Source: JAFGTF01 sp035527995 (GTDB lineage Bacteria; Spirochaetota; B62-G9; DRHN01). Taken from it: 14,916 nucleotides of DNA. Below are positions 6,682-13,445 of the stretch, in pieces. The position numbers and the translations under genes were made by a program. The stretch covers positions 1 through 14,916 of the forward strand of contig DATKZJ010000207.1 of the NCBI GenBank assembly GCA_035527995.1, read 5' to 3'. Below the pieces are notes generated by a model, which was not told the origin of the DNA, searched no databases, and saw only the letters and a program-made list of their open reading frames with translations. Within the stretch, counting starts at the first letter, position 1; every line of letters starts with the position of its first letter.

Positions 6682-9600
6682 TTATTCAGGGAACCTCGTC
6701 ACCACTGTTGCCTCCTCATGGAGCTGGACCCTGTCCCCGATTTCCATCTTGTCAATGCTCTTCTGCTCTCCTCCGGCAAGCGTTATGATCCCTATGGGCG
6801 TACCCTCGCGGCCGAATCGCCTGTCCACATAGGCAAGGCCTACCTGCACCCCGTCTGCGCCTATTGCGCAGCTCGTAACCTCTCCGATCACTTTCTGTCC
6901 GCGCTTCCCGACAACGAGGTCTCCCTGTTTTGCAATCCGGACCCCTGCTTTGTTCATCCTGAACCGTGCAACCATCATGCTGACCGAGTCCATCTTTGAG
7001 AGCAGGGGATCTCTTCCGATAAAGAACGGTTTGTGGAACTTCACATACGATCCGAACCCCGCTTCTATCGGAGAAAGATTGAGCGGCCCGGCGAGCTCAT
7101 GTCCGTACAGAGGAAGCCCGGCCTCTATCCTGAGTGAATCACGTGCACCGAGGCCGATCGGCACCGCCCCGTGCCCGATGAGCAGCTGCCAGAGATCCGG
7201 CGCCCTATTCGGATGGACGAGAAGCTCGAATCCCATCTCCTCGCCTGTATAGCCGGTTCTCGATACGATAAGGTCTATATCTCGGATCGTTGCCGTGCTG
7301 AACCTCGTCTTCCTTATACGCCCGAGCTTTTCACCTGTCCCCGATGAGCCGGACAACTTCAGGAGTACCTTCAAGGAGTCCGGCCCTTGAATCGCCATGT
7401 TCACGAGGCACCTGTCGCCGCAGGAGGGATCCTTGAGATCGTCAATCACGGCCTTTCCCTGCGGCCGTTTCAACGGGTTCTCACGGTCGATGATAACCTT
7501 TCCGCCGTTGACTGCGTTCATCCAGGCGAGGTCCTTACCGGCGTTCACCGCGTTAACGACGATTATGTACTTCTCCTCCGATACACGATAGGTCATTATG
7601 TCGTCTATCACGTTCCCGTCAGGATCGAGCAGGTAGCCGTATTGCGATTCGTTGTCCTTTATCCACGGCACATAGTTTGAAACGATGCAGTCGAGAAAAT
7701 GAGTCGCGTGCTCGCCCGAGACCTCGATTATCCCCATGTGGGATATATCGAAGATCCCGCACCTCTCTCTCACCGCACGGTGCTCCTCTCCTATTCCTTC
7801 GTACCTGACCGGCATCTCCCATCCCGCAAAGTCGACAAAGCTCTTCGTAAGCTTCTTGTGCTCATCGTAGAGGCAGCTCTTCTGCGGTGAAGCATGCCCT
7901 TCACTGTAGGTAAAATCTTTAACGCCGGCGGCGGCCTTTTCCTGTCCTACAGCTCGCTGTTCAACAGCGGCCTGTCGGACAGCGAGCTGTCCGACGAAAT
8001 ACGGTTTTGTGAGATCGAATCCGTCCGGTTTTAACCGATGGAGGGCCCGTGCTTTTGTTCCTCTTTCGTACCCTTCGAGCTTTATTTTGGAGAGATCTAC
8101 GTTCGGTAGGATTTGCTGCTTTTCGTCTATATCATCTATCTGTGCCGGACCCTCCAGCTTTTTGAATATATCGTTGTCGTCGAAAGCTAAATATCCGTCG
8201 GAAAGTCCCCTGAGCCATTCTGCGACCTCTTTTTTATCATCGGTCCTGCAGACCAGGAGAAACTCGTATTTGGAAATCCTCTGTATATATACATACGCGA
8301 GCAGCCCCCCGTCATTCCCGAAAATAAAAGAGTAGTGGCCTTCTCCATTTTTAAGCGCGCGCACTTTTGTTGTCGTTGCCTGCTCGAGAAACTGAACAGC
8401 CCGGTTCCCCTTCACGCGCAGCAGCTGCTTTTTGCTGCCGCCCTCGGCCTCGTCTTTATAGGAAAAACAGGATCCGAAGTACGGATAAAAGCTCCCGCCT
8501 GTGAACCTTTCTGAAACAAGATCTGCACAGAGACGTTCAACCCTCTTCTGCGCTTCCCGGATTACCTCTATCCCGATCTTCCCCCTCGGAAGGTCGCCTG
8601 TAAGCCCTATATATGTGAAGGGATTTATGTTCTTCAGTATAAGAGCAATAATGCTCGCGAGTTCCCCGATACCATCCTTTGTGATACCACGCTGTGTGAT
8701 CCAGGGCGTTCCGAGCCTCACTCCGCTCGCCTCTGCGGTCACGGTGTCTCCCGGGATCGTGTTCTTGTTTGCTACGATACCGCAGAGATCGAGTATTCTG
8801 ACCGCAATCTCACCTTTCAGCGGGAAGCCGCTCCCTGTCTTTATTTTTTTGAGATCGATAAGAAGCAGATGAGTGTCCGTGCCCCCGTATGCGAGTGAGA
8901 GCCCCTCTTTCTCGAGCGCCCCGGCGAGGTACTGTGCATTTTGAACGATCGTACGCTGCGTCCTCTTGTACTCCTCACCCTGCGCAATCTTGAAGGCGAC
9001 CGCCATAGCAGCGAACTTGTTCACGTGCGGCCCTCCCTGCTCACCAGGGAAAACAGCCTGCTCGAGGACTTCGGCATACTCCGGATTCGCGGTAATCATT
9101 ATCGCTCCGCGCGGCCCGAAGAGTGTCTTGTGAGTGGTGCAGGTGACCACATCGGCGTAATCAACCGGATTCGGATATTCACCCGCAACAGCAAGCCCTG
9201 CAGTGTGTGATATATCCGCAAGAAGGATCGCACCGACCTCATCGGCAATTCTTTTGAACTTCTGCCAGTCAGGGGCCCAAGGATAGGACGTATATCCCGC
9301 GATGATCATTCTGGGCTCGTGCTCCTTTGCGAGCTTCATGATAGCGTCGTAGTCGAGCCTTCCGGTTTTCGGACTGACTTCATAGGAGACGATACTGTAG
9401 TTTTTCCCCGAACGATTGAATTCACTGCCGTGGGTGAGGTGCCCTCCATGCATGAGGTTCATCCCCATAACGACCGATCCGGGCTTCACAAACGCGTCGT
9501 ACACGGCGTTGTTCGCCGCAGCCCCTGACAGGGGCTGCACGCTGACCCACAGGTTCTGCGGGGGGTTCTTCTTTGTCGCAAAAAGCTGCGCCGCCCGTCT

Positions 9601-9936
9601 CGAAGCCAGCGCCTCGACGATGTTCGCATAGTCGAGCCCCCGGTAAAACCTCCGATCGGAGTATCGCCGAAACCTCGTCAGCTGGAACCCCATGTCTTTC
9701 AGGATCTCTTCGTCCTCTCCCACCATCATCGATGGGATGTAGCCCTCGGCATATATATTATTGAAGCATGACCCAAGCGCTTCGAGTACGGGTTCAGGAC
9801 AGATGCTCTCGGACGGTATTAGCACGATCTTCCTCGCCTGCCTCTCCTGCTCGAGCTCGATCAACGACGCGATATCCGGGTCGACCTCAGGAAGCGGTTT
9901 CCCGAATACCTTTTCTGCATATGTCTTCATTTCCAT
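6682..9936 (-). CDS. glyA-gcvT: Bifunctional serine hydroxymethyltransferase / aminomethyltransferase (T-protein) fusion
   Basis: A single uninterrupted 1084-residue frame. Residues ~1-480 are serine hydroxymethyltransferase: LIPSES (39-44), NIYAEGY (60-66), MNLMHGGHLTHGS (159-171), DISHTAGL (241-248), the PLP lysine K270 in TTHKTLFGPRG, and SGVRLGTPWITQRG (404-417). A ~26-residue insertion follows YAEGY. Residues ~505-585 resemble a degenerate GcvT N-terminal region, then comes a linker with five-residue repeats (648-667). Residues ~688-1084 are a full T-protein: FAGWEMPVRYEGI, GIFDISHMG, GNVIDDIMTY with the Asp pair D778-D779, SRTGYTGEEMGFE, RDSLRIEAGLPLYGHEL and FFIGRD. The product would turn serine into glycine plus methylene-THF and also handle the THF step of glycine cleavage in the cytoplasm. 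AGGA sits 6 nt before ATG 9936; serC ends 29 bp upstream. No frameshift is needed anywhere, so this is not a split or broken pair. Confidence 0.95.
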   Translation of the reverse strand: MEMKTYAEKVFGKPLPEVDPDIASLIELEQERQARKIVLIPSESICPEPVLEALGSCFNNIYAEGYIPSMMVGEDEEILKDMGFQLTRFRRYSDRRFYRGLDYANIVEALASRRAAQLFATKKNPPQNLWVSVQPLSGAAANNAVYDAFVKPGSVVMGMNLMHGGHLTHGSEFNRSGKNYSIVSYEVSPKTGRLDYDAIMKLAKEHEPRMIIAGYTSYPWAPDWQKFKRIADEVGAILLADISHTAGLAVAGEYPNPVDYADVVTCTTHKTLFGPRGAIMITANPEYAEVLEQAVFPGEQGGPHVNKFAAMAVAFKIAQGEEYKRTQRTIVQNAQYLAGALEKEGLSLAYGGTDTHLLLIDLKKIKTGSGFPLKGEIAVRILDLCGIVANKNTIPGDTVTAEASGVRLGTPWITQRGITKDGIGELASIIALILKNINPFTYIGLTGDLPRGKIGIEVIREAQKRVERLCADLVSERFTGGSFYPYFGSCFSYKDEAEGGSKKQLLRVKGNRAVQFLEQATTTKVRALKNGEGHYSFIFGNDGGLLAYVYIQRISKYEFLLVCRTDDKKEVAEWLRGLSDGYLAFDDNDIFKKLEGPAQIDDIDEKQQILPNVDLSKIKLEGYERGTKARALHRLKPDGFDLTKPYFVGQLAVRQAAVEQRAVGQEKAAAGVKDFTYSEGHASPQKSCLYDEHKKLTKSFVDFAGWEMPVRYEGIGEEHRAVRERCGIFDISHMGIIEVSGEHATHFLDCIVSNYVPWIKDNESQYGYLLDPDGNVIDDIMTYRVSEEKYIIVVNAVNAGKDLAWMNAVNGGKVIIDRENPLKRPQGKAVIDDLKDPSCGDRCLVNMAIQGPDSLKVLLKLSGSSGTGEKLGRIRKTRFSTATIRDIDLIVSRTGYTGEEMGFELLVHPNRAPDLWQLLIGHGAVPIGLGARDSLRIEAGLPLYGHELAGPLNLSPIEAGFGSYVKFHKPFFIGRDPLLSKMDSVSMMVARFRMNKAGVRIAKQGDLVVGKRGQKVIGEVTSCAIGADGVQVGLAYVDRRFGREGTPIGIITLAGGEQKSIDKMEIGDRVQLHEEATVVTRFPE
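7934..7993 (-). repeat. 15-bp degenerate tandem repeat in the GlyA-GcvT linker
   Basis: On the minus strand three consecutive 15-mers (7979-7993, 7964-7978, 7949-7963) follow the pattern xxxACAGxxxGCTGT, with a partial fourth (7934-7948). They encode the five-residue repeats GQLAV, RQAAV, EQRAV and GQEKA. Each unit is itself nearly palindromic, so the DNA can fold into small hairpins. It is in frame and looks like a slippage-generated interdomain linker. Confidence 0.8.
8182..8424 (-). other. Degenerate GcvT N-terminal-like module inside the fusion
   Basis: Residues ~505-585 of the fusion align by eye with residues ~736-810 of its own C-terminal T-protein: LLRVKGNRAVQFLEQ against IIEVSGEHATHFLDC, GHYSFIFGNDGGLLAYVY against SQYGYLLDPDGNVIDDIM, and KYEFLLVC against KYIIVVNA. 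The conserved Asp-Asp of T-proteins (D778-D779) is Ala-Tyr (A547-Y548) here, so the copy should not be catalytic. Further on, KPYFVGQ (644-650) resembles the C-terminal KPFFIGR (969-975) of the T-protein. I infer a decayed or repurposed GcvT/YgfZ-like remnant. Confidence 0.65.
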
Positions 9937-9965
9937 CTCTTATCCTATATTTATTACTATAATGA

Positions 9966-11054
9966 CTATCCGTTCTTTTTTACGAATTCCTTCATAAAAT
10001 TCGCTACTATCTCGACATCCTTGACCTTGTGACTGTTGTAGATCGAAACCCTTATTCCTCCGGCGGAACGGTGGCCCTTCACTCCCACTATCCCTTCATT
10101 CTTCGCATCCGCAATAAACTGCGCATCGATATTCTCGTCTTTCAGGTTGAAGATTACGTTCATCGATGAGCGGCTTTCTTTTTCCACCTGTGAGACGTAG
10201 AATTCCGGATTGGCATCAATCACACCGTAGAGAAGTTTTGCCTTCTTTTCGTTCTCATCCTCGACTGCTTTCAGCCCACCGACTTTCTCGACCCACTTCA
10301 GCACCTTGTTCATCATATATATACCGAACGTGCAGGGGGTGTTGTACAGTGAGTTTTTGCCCACCAGGACCTTGTAGCTCAGGATATCGGGAAGAGCTAC
10401 ACCGCTTTTTTCGATAAGGTCGTCACGGATTATGACTACTGTGACACCGGAAGGGCCGAGGTTCTTCTGCGCACCCGCATAAATCAGACCGAGCTTTTCC
10501 CATTCTATCCTTCTGGAGAGGATATCGCTCGACATGTCCGCGACGACTGGCACTTTCCCGGTCTCAGGGAATTTTTTCCACTGCGTACCGAATATCGTGT
10601 TATTCGAGGTAAGGTGAAGGTAGGCGGATTTGTCAGCAATATTTATTTCCTCCTGCTTCGGAATGCGGAAGTACTTACCGGCCTCCTCAACGGAGACTGC
10701 GAGTGCAACGTCGGCGATCTTCTTAGCAGTTTTAAACGAATTGTTCGAAAACGTTCCGGTAACCGCGTAGCTCGCAGTCTCACCGGCGCCGATGAGATTC
10801 ATCGGAACCATCGCGAACTGGAGAGTGGCCCCTCCCTGGAGAAGCAGAACGGAGAAGTTCTTGGGAATACCGAAGAGCTTCTTCAACAGATCTATCGTCT
10901 CGTTGTGCACCGCATCGAATTCCTTCGAACGGTGAGAGATCTCCATCACCGACATCCCGGTACCCTTCCAGTCCAAAAGCTCTGCTTTGGCCTCCTCGAG
11001 CGCTTCGACCGGCAGTGCCGACGGTCCGGGGTAAAAATTAAGAACTCGACCCAT
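9966..11054 (-). CDS. serC: Phosphoserine aminotransferase
   Basis: PLP enzyme converting 3-phosphohydroxypyruvate + glutamate to phosphoserine + 2-oxoglutarate. The product has 362 residues, the usual length. It starts MGRVLNFYPGPSALP, carries GMSVMEISHRSKEF (33-46), LLQGGATLQFAMVPMNL (71-87), the TSNNTIFGTQW segment (149-159), ADMSSDILSR (172-181) and the PLP lysine K197 in YAGAQKNLGPSGV, then KGHRSAGGIRVSIYN near the C-terminus. All are hallmarks of SerC. The ribosome site AGGGAGGAGG ends 6 nt before the ATG and is unusually strong. It is the first gene of serC, glyA-gcvT, DUF1015, serA, and is preceded by a near-consensus promoter and a ~118 nt leader that may control its translation. Confidence 0.97.
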   Translation of the reverse strand: MGRVLNFYPGPSALPVEALEEAKAELLDWKGTGMSVMEISHRSKEFDAVHNETIDLLKKLFGIPKNFSVLLLQGGATLQFAMVPMNLIGAGETASYAVTGTFSNNSFKTAKKIADVALAVSVEEAGKYFRIPKQEEINIADKSAYLHLTSNNTIFGTQWKKFPETGKVPVVADMSSDILSRRIEWEKLGLIYAGAQKNLGPSGVTVVIIRDDLIEKSGVALPDILSYKVLVGKNSLYNTPCTFGIYMMNKVLKWVEKVGGLKAVEDENEKKAKLLYGVIDANPEFYVSQVEKESRSSMNVIFNLKDENIDAQFIADAKNEGIVGVKGHRSAGGIRVSIYNSHKVKDVEIVANFMKEFVKKNG

Positions 11055-11062
11055 TTTGGTCC

Positions 11063-11070
11063 TCCTCCCT
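11063..11070 (-). promoter_or_regulatory. serC Shine-Dalgarno sequence, potentially sequestered
   Basis: The minus strand reads AGGGAGGA here, extending to AGGGAGGAGG, just upstream of the serC ATG. It is complementary over 8 bases (one G-U) to TCCTCTCT at 11105-11112, the 3' arm of the leader stem, so the site can be free or paired depending on the leader fold. Confidence 0.6.
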
Positions 11071-11103
11071 AAAATATATTGCTAAATAATTAACAAATTT
11101 GAT

Positions 11104-11167
11104 AAGAGAGGATCCGCCTAGCAGAAACTACAGCGGGTTAAAACCATATGCATGCGGTATCCCTCTT
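11104..11167 (-). promoter_or_regulatory. structured serC leader: candidate translational attenuator
   Basis: On the minus-strand RNA, AAGAGGGATACCGC (11167-11154) can pair with GCGGATCCTCTCTT (11117-11104): 7 bp including one G-U, a 3x3 internal loop, then 4 bp. The G-U is an A-C mismatch on the other strand, which favours a minus-strand RNA. The 36-nt loop is exactly the leader reading frame 11118-11153, whose ribosome site (GAGGG) lies in the 5' arm. The 3' arm can instead pair with the serC ribosome site. No intrinsic terminator is visible, so any control would be on translation or RNA stability. Confidence 0.45.
11118..11153 (-). CDS. candidate 11-residue leader peptide upstream of serC
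   Basis: ATG at 11153 opens the short frame MHMVLTRCSFC, ending with TAG at 11118. GAGGG (11162-11166) lies about 8 nt upstream, a fair ribosome site, and the predicted transcript start near 11172 leaves a short 5' leader. The frame is rich in Cys/Ser/Thr codons (TGT AGT TTC TGC just before the stop), which would suit sensing of serine or cysteine supply, though eleven codons can arise by chance. It fills the loop of the leader stem exactly. Confidence 0.4.
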   Translation of the reverse strand: MHMVLTRCSFC

Positions 11168-11178
11168 CACTCACATTA

Positions 11179-11207
11179 ACTATACACTTATCATAAAACG
11201 GAGTCAA
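11179..11207 (-). promoter_or_regulatory. near-consensus sigma-70 promoter of the serC operon
   Basis: TTGACT (-35, 11202-11207) and TATAGT (-10, 11179-11184) are separated by exactly 17 nt on the minus strand. The predicted start is at about 11171-11172, giving a leader of ~118 nt before serC. The ~90 bp upstream (11208-11300) is very AT-rich and may act as an UP element; it includes short palindromes ATCATGAT (11235-11242) and ATATTAATAT (11248-11257) that could bind a regulator, but this is not demonstrable. Confidence 0.75.
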
Positions 11208-11314
11208 GTGAATTGCGATACCTTATTACTAATTATCATGATTATTCATATTAATATTACATAAAATATATAGCTATTATAATAATATACGATTATAGCA
11301 ATTCTCAGCGGGCT

Positions 11315-12526
11315 TCATCGTCTACCGGAATGCCATGCATACATATGAGACCTGTCCGCCTCTTCGAGGTACTCCGGACAGAACTTCTCATAAAAACCGC
11401 TGTCGAGGTGGTGGATCTGTGCGAGTATCGGGATAAACATGGCATTTTCGTATTTCGGCATTCTTCCGTAGCGGTCATAAAGGTAAATGCAGAACGATTT
11501 CGTTGCCTCCACTATACCGTCGTAAAACTCCGGTATCTGGAGGTCGTATCCCTTTTGCGCATAGATGCCCTCATCTCCCCATTTAATTGAGGCGATTTGA
11601 TTAACAGCGCTCTCAGGGTCTCTGTACGGTGGGCAGCAGCCCTCCAGGAGTCCGTCGATTCCCACCGGGTTTACAGCTGCCCTCGGGCCGTACTTTTTTT
11701 TCGGTTCTTCGAACCTCATCCCCAAAGCTTTCATCACTGTTATGAGGTCGATCGTGTGCATCATAAAGGATCCGAGCCCCATAGCAGTTGCCGCGAGGGA
11801 GAGGTTCTGCATTGCCATGCCGGCTTCGAGGTTGCACAGCCACGGCAGCATCGCTTCATACTGTGCGATTGTCATCCGTGGGCCGTTCAGTAATCCGCTT
11901 TCGATCCATCTCTTTACCCCGGCAGGCTTGTCCTCCTCCTCATCCCACAGCTGCCATCTGAACTGGGCGAGCCCTGTGAAGAGGAGGTTGATATACTCCC
12001 GCGTCGTATCCGCGACCGGTATGAATAGTGTCGTTCCCGGTAGATTGACCATGCTCTCGAACGCCGACCCTATAGCATCCCGCGGGATATCGATTCTTCC
12101 TTCCTTCAGTCTCACCACATTGCGCCTGTAATCCAGCAGGATCTTCTCCCTGTCCTCAGCCGTCCTTATCCTCACCCTTTGTTTCGGAATGATCTCGTCC
12201 GATGAGCACGCCCTGTAGTAGAACACCCCGTCATCGTTGGTAAAGAAGAGATGCAGAGTAAGAGATGCGCACGGGCTCGCCGCCGTTCTCCCGATAACCG
12301 TGAGATGTCCCATGAGATGCCGTATCTCCTCCACGGTAACACCAGTTATCCCGCTCGATGCAAAACAGAGGAGTGCGGTTTCCAGCTCTGTGAGAGAGAC
12401 AGGCTTTTCTTTTGATTCGTACCGAAGCCCGGCACGCTTCGAGGGAAGCCTCCCTCCTTTGGGAAATCTACGTGTCCTTCTGGTGAACATTGTCTGAAAG
12501 AGGGGAGCGTCGAATGATAATGGCAT
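11315..12526 (-). CDS. Nitroreductase-like FMN protein
   Basis: A 403-residue product that resembles the nitroreductase superfamily. An N-terminal FTRRTRRFPKGGRLP (14-28) matches the family's RRSxRxF start, LTELETALLCFASSGITG (45-62) resembles its first helix, SPCASLTLHLFFTNDDGVFYYR (84-105) the flavin-binding strand region, and EAGMAMQNLSLAATAMGLGSFMMHTID (234-260) the conserved dimer helix. It is about twice the usual nitroreductase length, so an extra domain or an SagB-like/divergent subfamily is likely; the substrate cannot be told. No signal peptide. The start ATG 12526 has GAGGTGAT upstream, overlapping the stop of the preceding gene only 6 bp away, so the two are translated together. 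It may accept electrons for reducing a small molecule bound by its neighbour, but that is a guess. Confidence 0.6.
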   Translation of the reverse strand: MPLSFDAPLFQTMFTRRTRRFPKGGRLPSKRAGLRYESKEKPVSLTELETALLCFASSGITGVTVEEIRHLMGHLTVIGRTAASPCASLTLHLFFTNDDGVFYYRACSSDEIIPKQRVRIRTAEDREKILLDYRRNVVRLKEGRIDIPRDAIGSAFESMVNLPGTTLFIPVADTTREYINLLFTGLAQFRWQLWDEEEDKPAGVKRWIESGLLNGPRMTIAQYEAMLPWLCNLEAGMAMQNLSLAATAMGLGSFMMHTIDLITVMKALGMRFEEPKKKYGPRAAVNPVGIDGLLEGCCPPYRDPESAVNQIASIKWGDEGIYAQKGYDLQIPEFYDGIVEATKSFCIYLYDRYGRMPKYENAMFIPILAQIHHLDSGFYEKFCPEYLEEADRSHMYAWHSGRR

Positions 12527-12532
12527 TTTTCA

Positions 12533-13228
12533 TCACCTCACACTTGGAATATACTGCAACCCATACTTTCGGAAAATCCCGTCATAGACGCCGTTTTCTT
12601 TTATCTCCAGGAGTCCTGAGTCAAAGAGAACCGCTAACTCCAGGAGGCCCTTCCTAAACGCCACATAGAGCTGCCGCGTTATTTCATACCCCGGAACGCT
12701 GTCGAGGCCTTCAATCCGCAGGTTCCTCATGAGACAGGCGGCGACTCCGATGTCCATAAGGGCCAGGTCAAACTCACCGGCCAAAAGTCCGTAAAGGAGG
12801 CCCTCGCTGCTCTGCTTTTCAACCTTCATCTCACCGCTTAAATCATCAATAACAGGATCGTAGCTGTATCCGGAGAGAACTCCTATCTTATGATCCAGCA
12901 GCAAAAAGAACGGTTCAGCGGAGCCATCCAGAGCCATACACAAATCCTTCTTCTTGAAGTACAGCGTGGCTGCTGTTCTCAGCTCATGGGAGAAGATAAA
13001 CTGCCGGACTCTCTCCGGGGTACGAGTGATCTGAAATATTCCGTCCGCCTTCTCCTCCTCCACCTGTGCGATGCACTCGTCCCAGCTGTAGAGAGCTGTT
13101 TCTGTTCTGATACCGCGGACCTTGAATGCTTCCTTGATTATGTCATGATCGACTCCTCTCACACTTCCGCCCTCCTCATACTGATAGGGAGGATAGGGGT
13201 CTGCAACCAGCCTGACCCTGGAAACCAT
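12533..13228 (-). CDS. Signal-less solute-binding-fold (SBP family 3) protein
   Basis: A 231-residue protein resembling the periplasmic amino-acid-binding proteins of ABC transporters. It begins SRVRLVADPYPPYQYEEGG and continues RGVDHDIIKEAFKVRGI and EEEKADGIFQITRTPERVRQFIFS, then a second lobe with IGVLSGYSYDP and GEFDLALMDIGVAACLM, and ends DGIFRKYGLQ, the typical family-3 ending. The full two-lobe fold is covered, but there is no signal peptide or lipobox: the frame opens on MVSRVRLVADPY, and no start codon is available further upstream before a stop. ATG 13228 is chosen because GAGGTG lies 6 nt before it; a GTG at 13237 is part of that ribosome site. It may be an intracellular sensor or ligand-binding protein rather than a transport component. 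No permease or ATPase gene accompanies it, and it is cotranscribed with the nitroreductase-like gene. Confidence 0.65.
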   Translation of the reverse strand: MVSRVRLVADPYPPYQYEEGGSVRGVDHDIIKEAFKVRGIRTETALYSWDECIAQVEEEKADGIFQITRTPERVRQFIFSHELRTAATLYFKKKDLCMALDGSAEPFFLLLDHKIGVLSGYSYDPVIDDLSGEMKVEKQSSEGLLYGLLAGEFDLALMDIGVAACLMRNLRIEGLDSVPGYEITRQLYVAFRKGLLELAVLFDSGLLEIKENGVYDGIFRKYGLQYIPSVR

Positions 13229-13329
13229 ACAGTGCACCTCACAGGAGAGATTACATGAGCGAATGACAATCGACGCTTCCGGTATCTGTAGACCTACGAG
13301 AAGGATTACTGCCCGGGAGGTAGCATTAC

Positions 13330-13367
13330 ATTATATATATTATATAACGGAGGATATAAATCTCTTT
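13330..13367 (-). promoter_or_regulatory. AT-rich candidate promoter for the solute-binding-fold/nitroreductase pair
   Basis: Two TATAAT hexamers occur on the minus strand (13330-13335 and 13339-13344) about 100 bp before the start codon. Neither has a good -35 box at 16-18 nt. A promoter is expected here because two strong hairpins separate this pair from the upstream gene. Confidence 0.3.
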
Positions 13368-13380
13368 ACACTAAACGCCT

Positions 13381-13412
13381 GCAGAAACCGAGATGTTAAT
13401 CTCGGTTTCTGC
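13381..13412 (-). terminator. perfect 14-bp hairpin, second of a tandem pair
   Basis: Arms GCAGAAACCGAGAT (13381-13394) and ATCTCGGTTTCTGC (13399-13412) are perfectly complementary around a GTTA loop. There is no T-tract on either side, so it is not a canonical intrinsic terminator. It lies 2 nt after the first hairpin (13415-13445) and together they close the livM/peptidase unit. Confidence 0.55.
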
Positions 13413-13414
13413 AA

Positions 13415-13445
13415 GGAAGATGAGACCCTCCGGGTCTCATCTTCC
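13415..13445 (-). terminator. perfect 14-bp hairpin overlapping the end of the peptidase-like gene
   Basis: Arms GGAAGATGAGACCC and GGGTCTCATCTTCC (13432-13445 and 13415-13428) pair perfectly around a 3-nt loop. The stop codon of the upstream metalloenzyme gene (13437-13439) lies inside one arm. No T-run follows; it may act in 3'-end formation or mRNA protection. Confidence 0.55.

Noticed and set aside
11104..11167. Match of the serC leader to a known riboswitch (ZTP/pfl, THF, SAM)
   Set aside because: A superficial CCGCCTA resemblance to the ZTP motif is on the wrong strand, and no known aptamer consensus fits.
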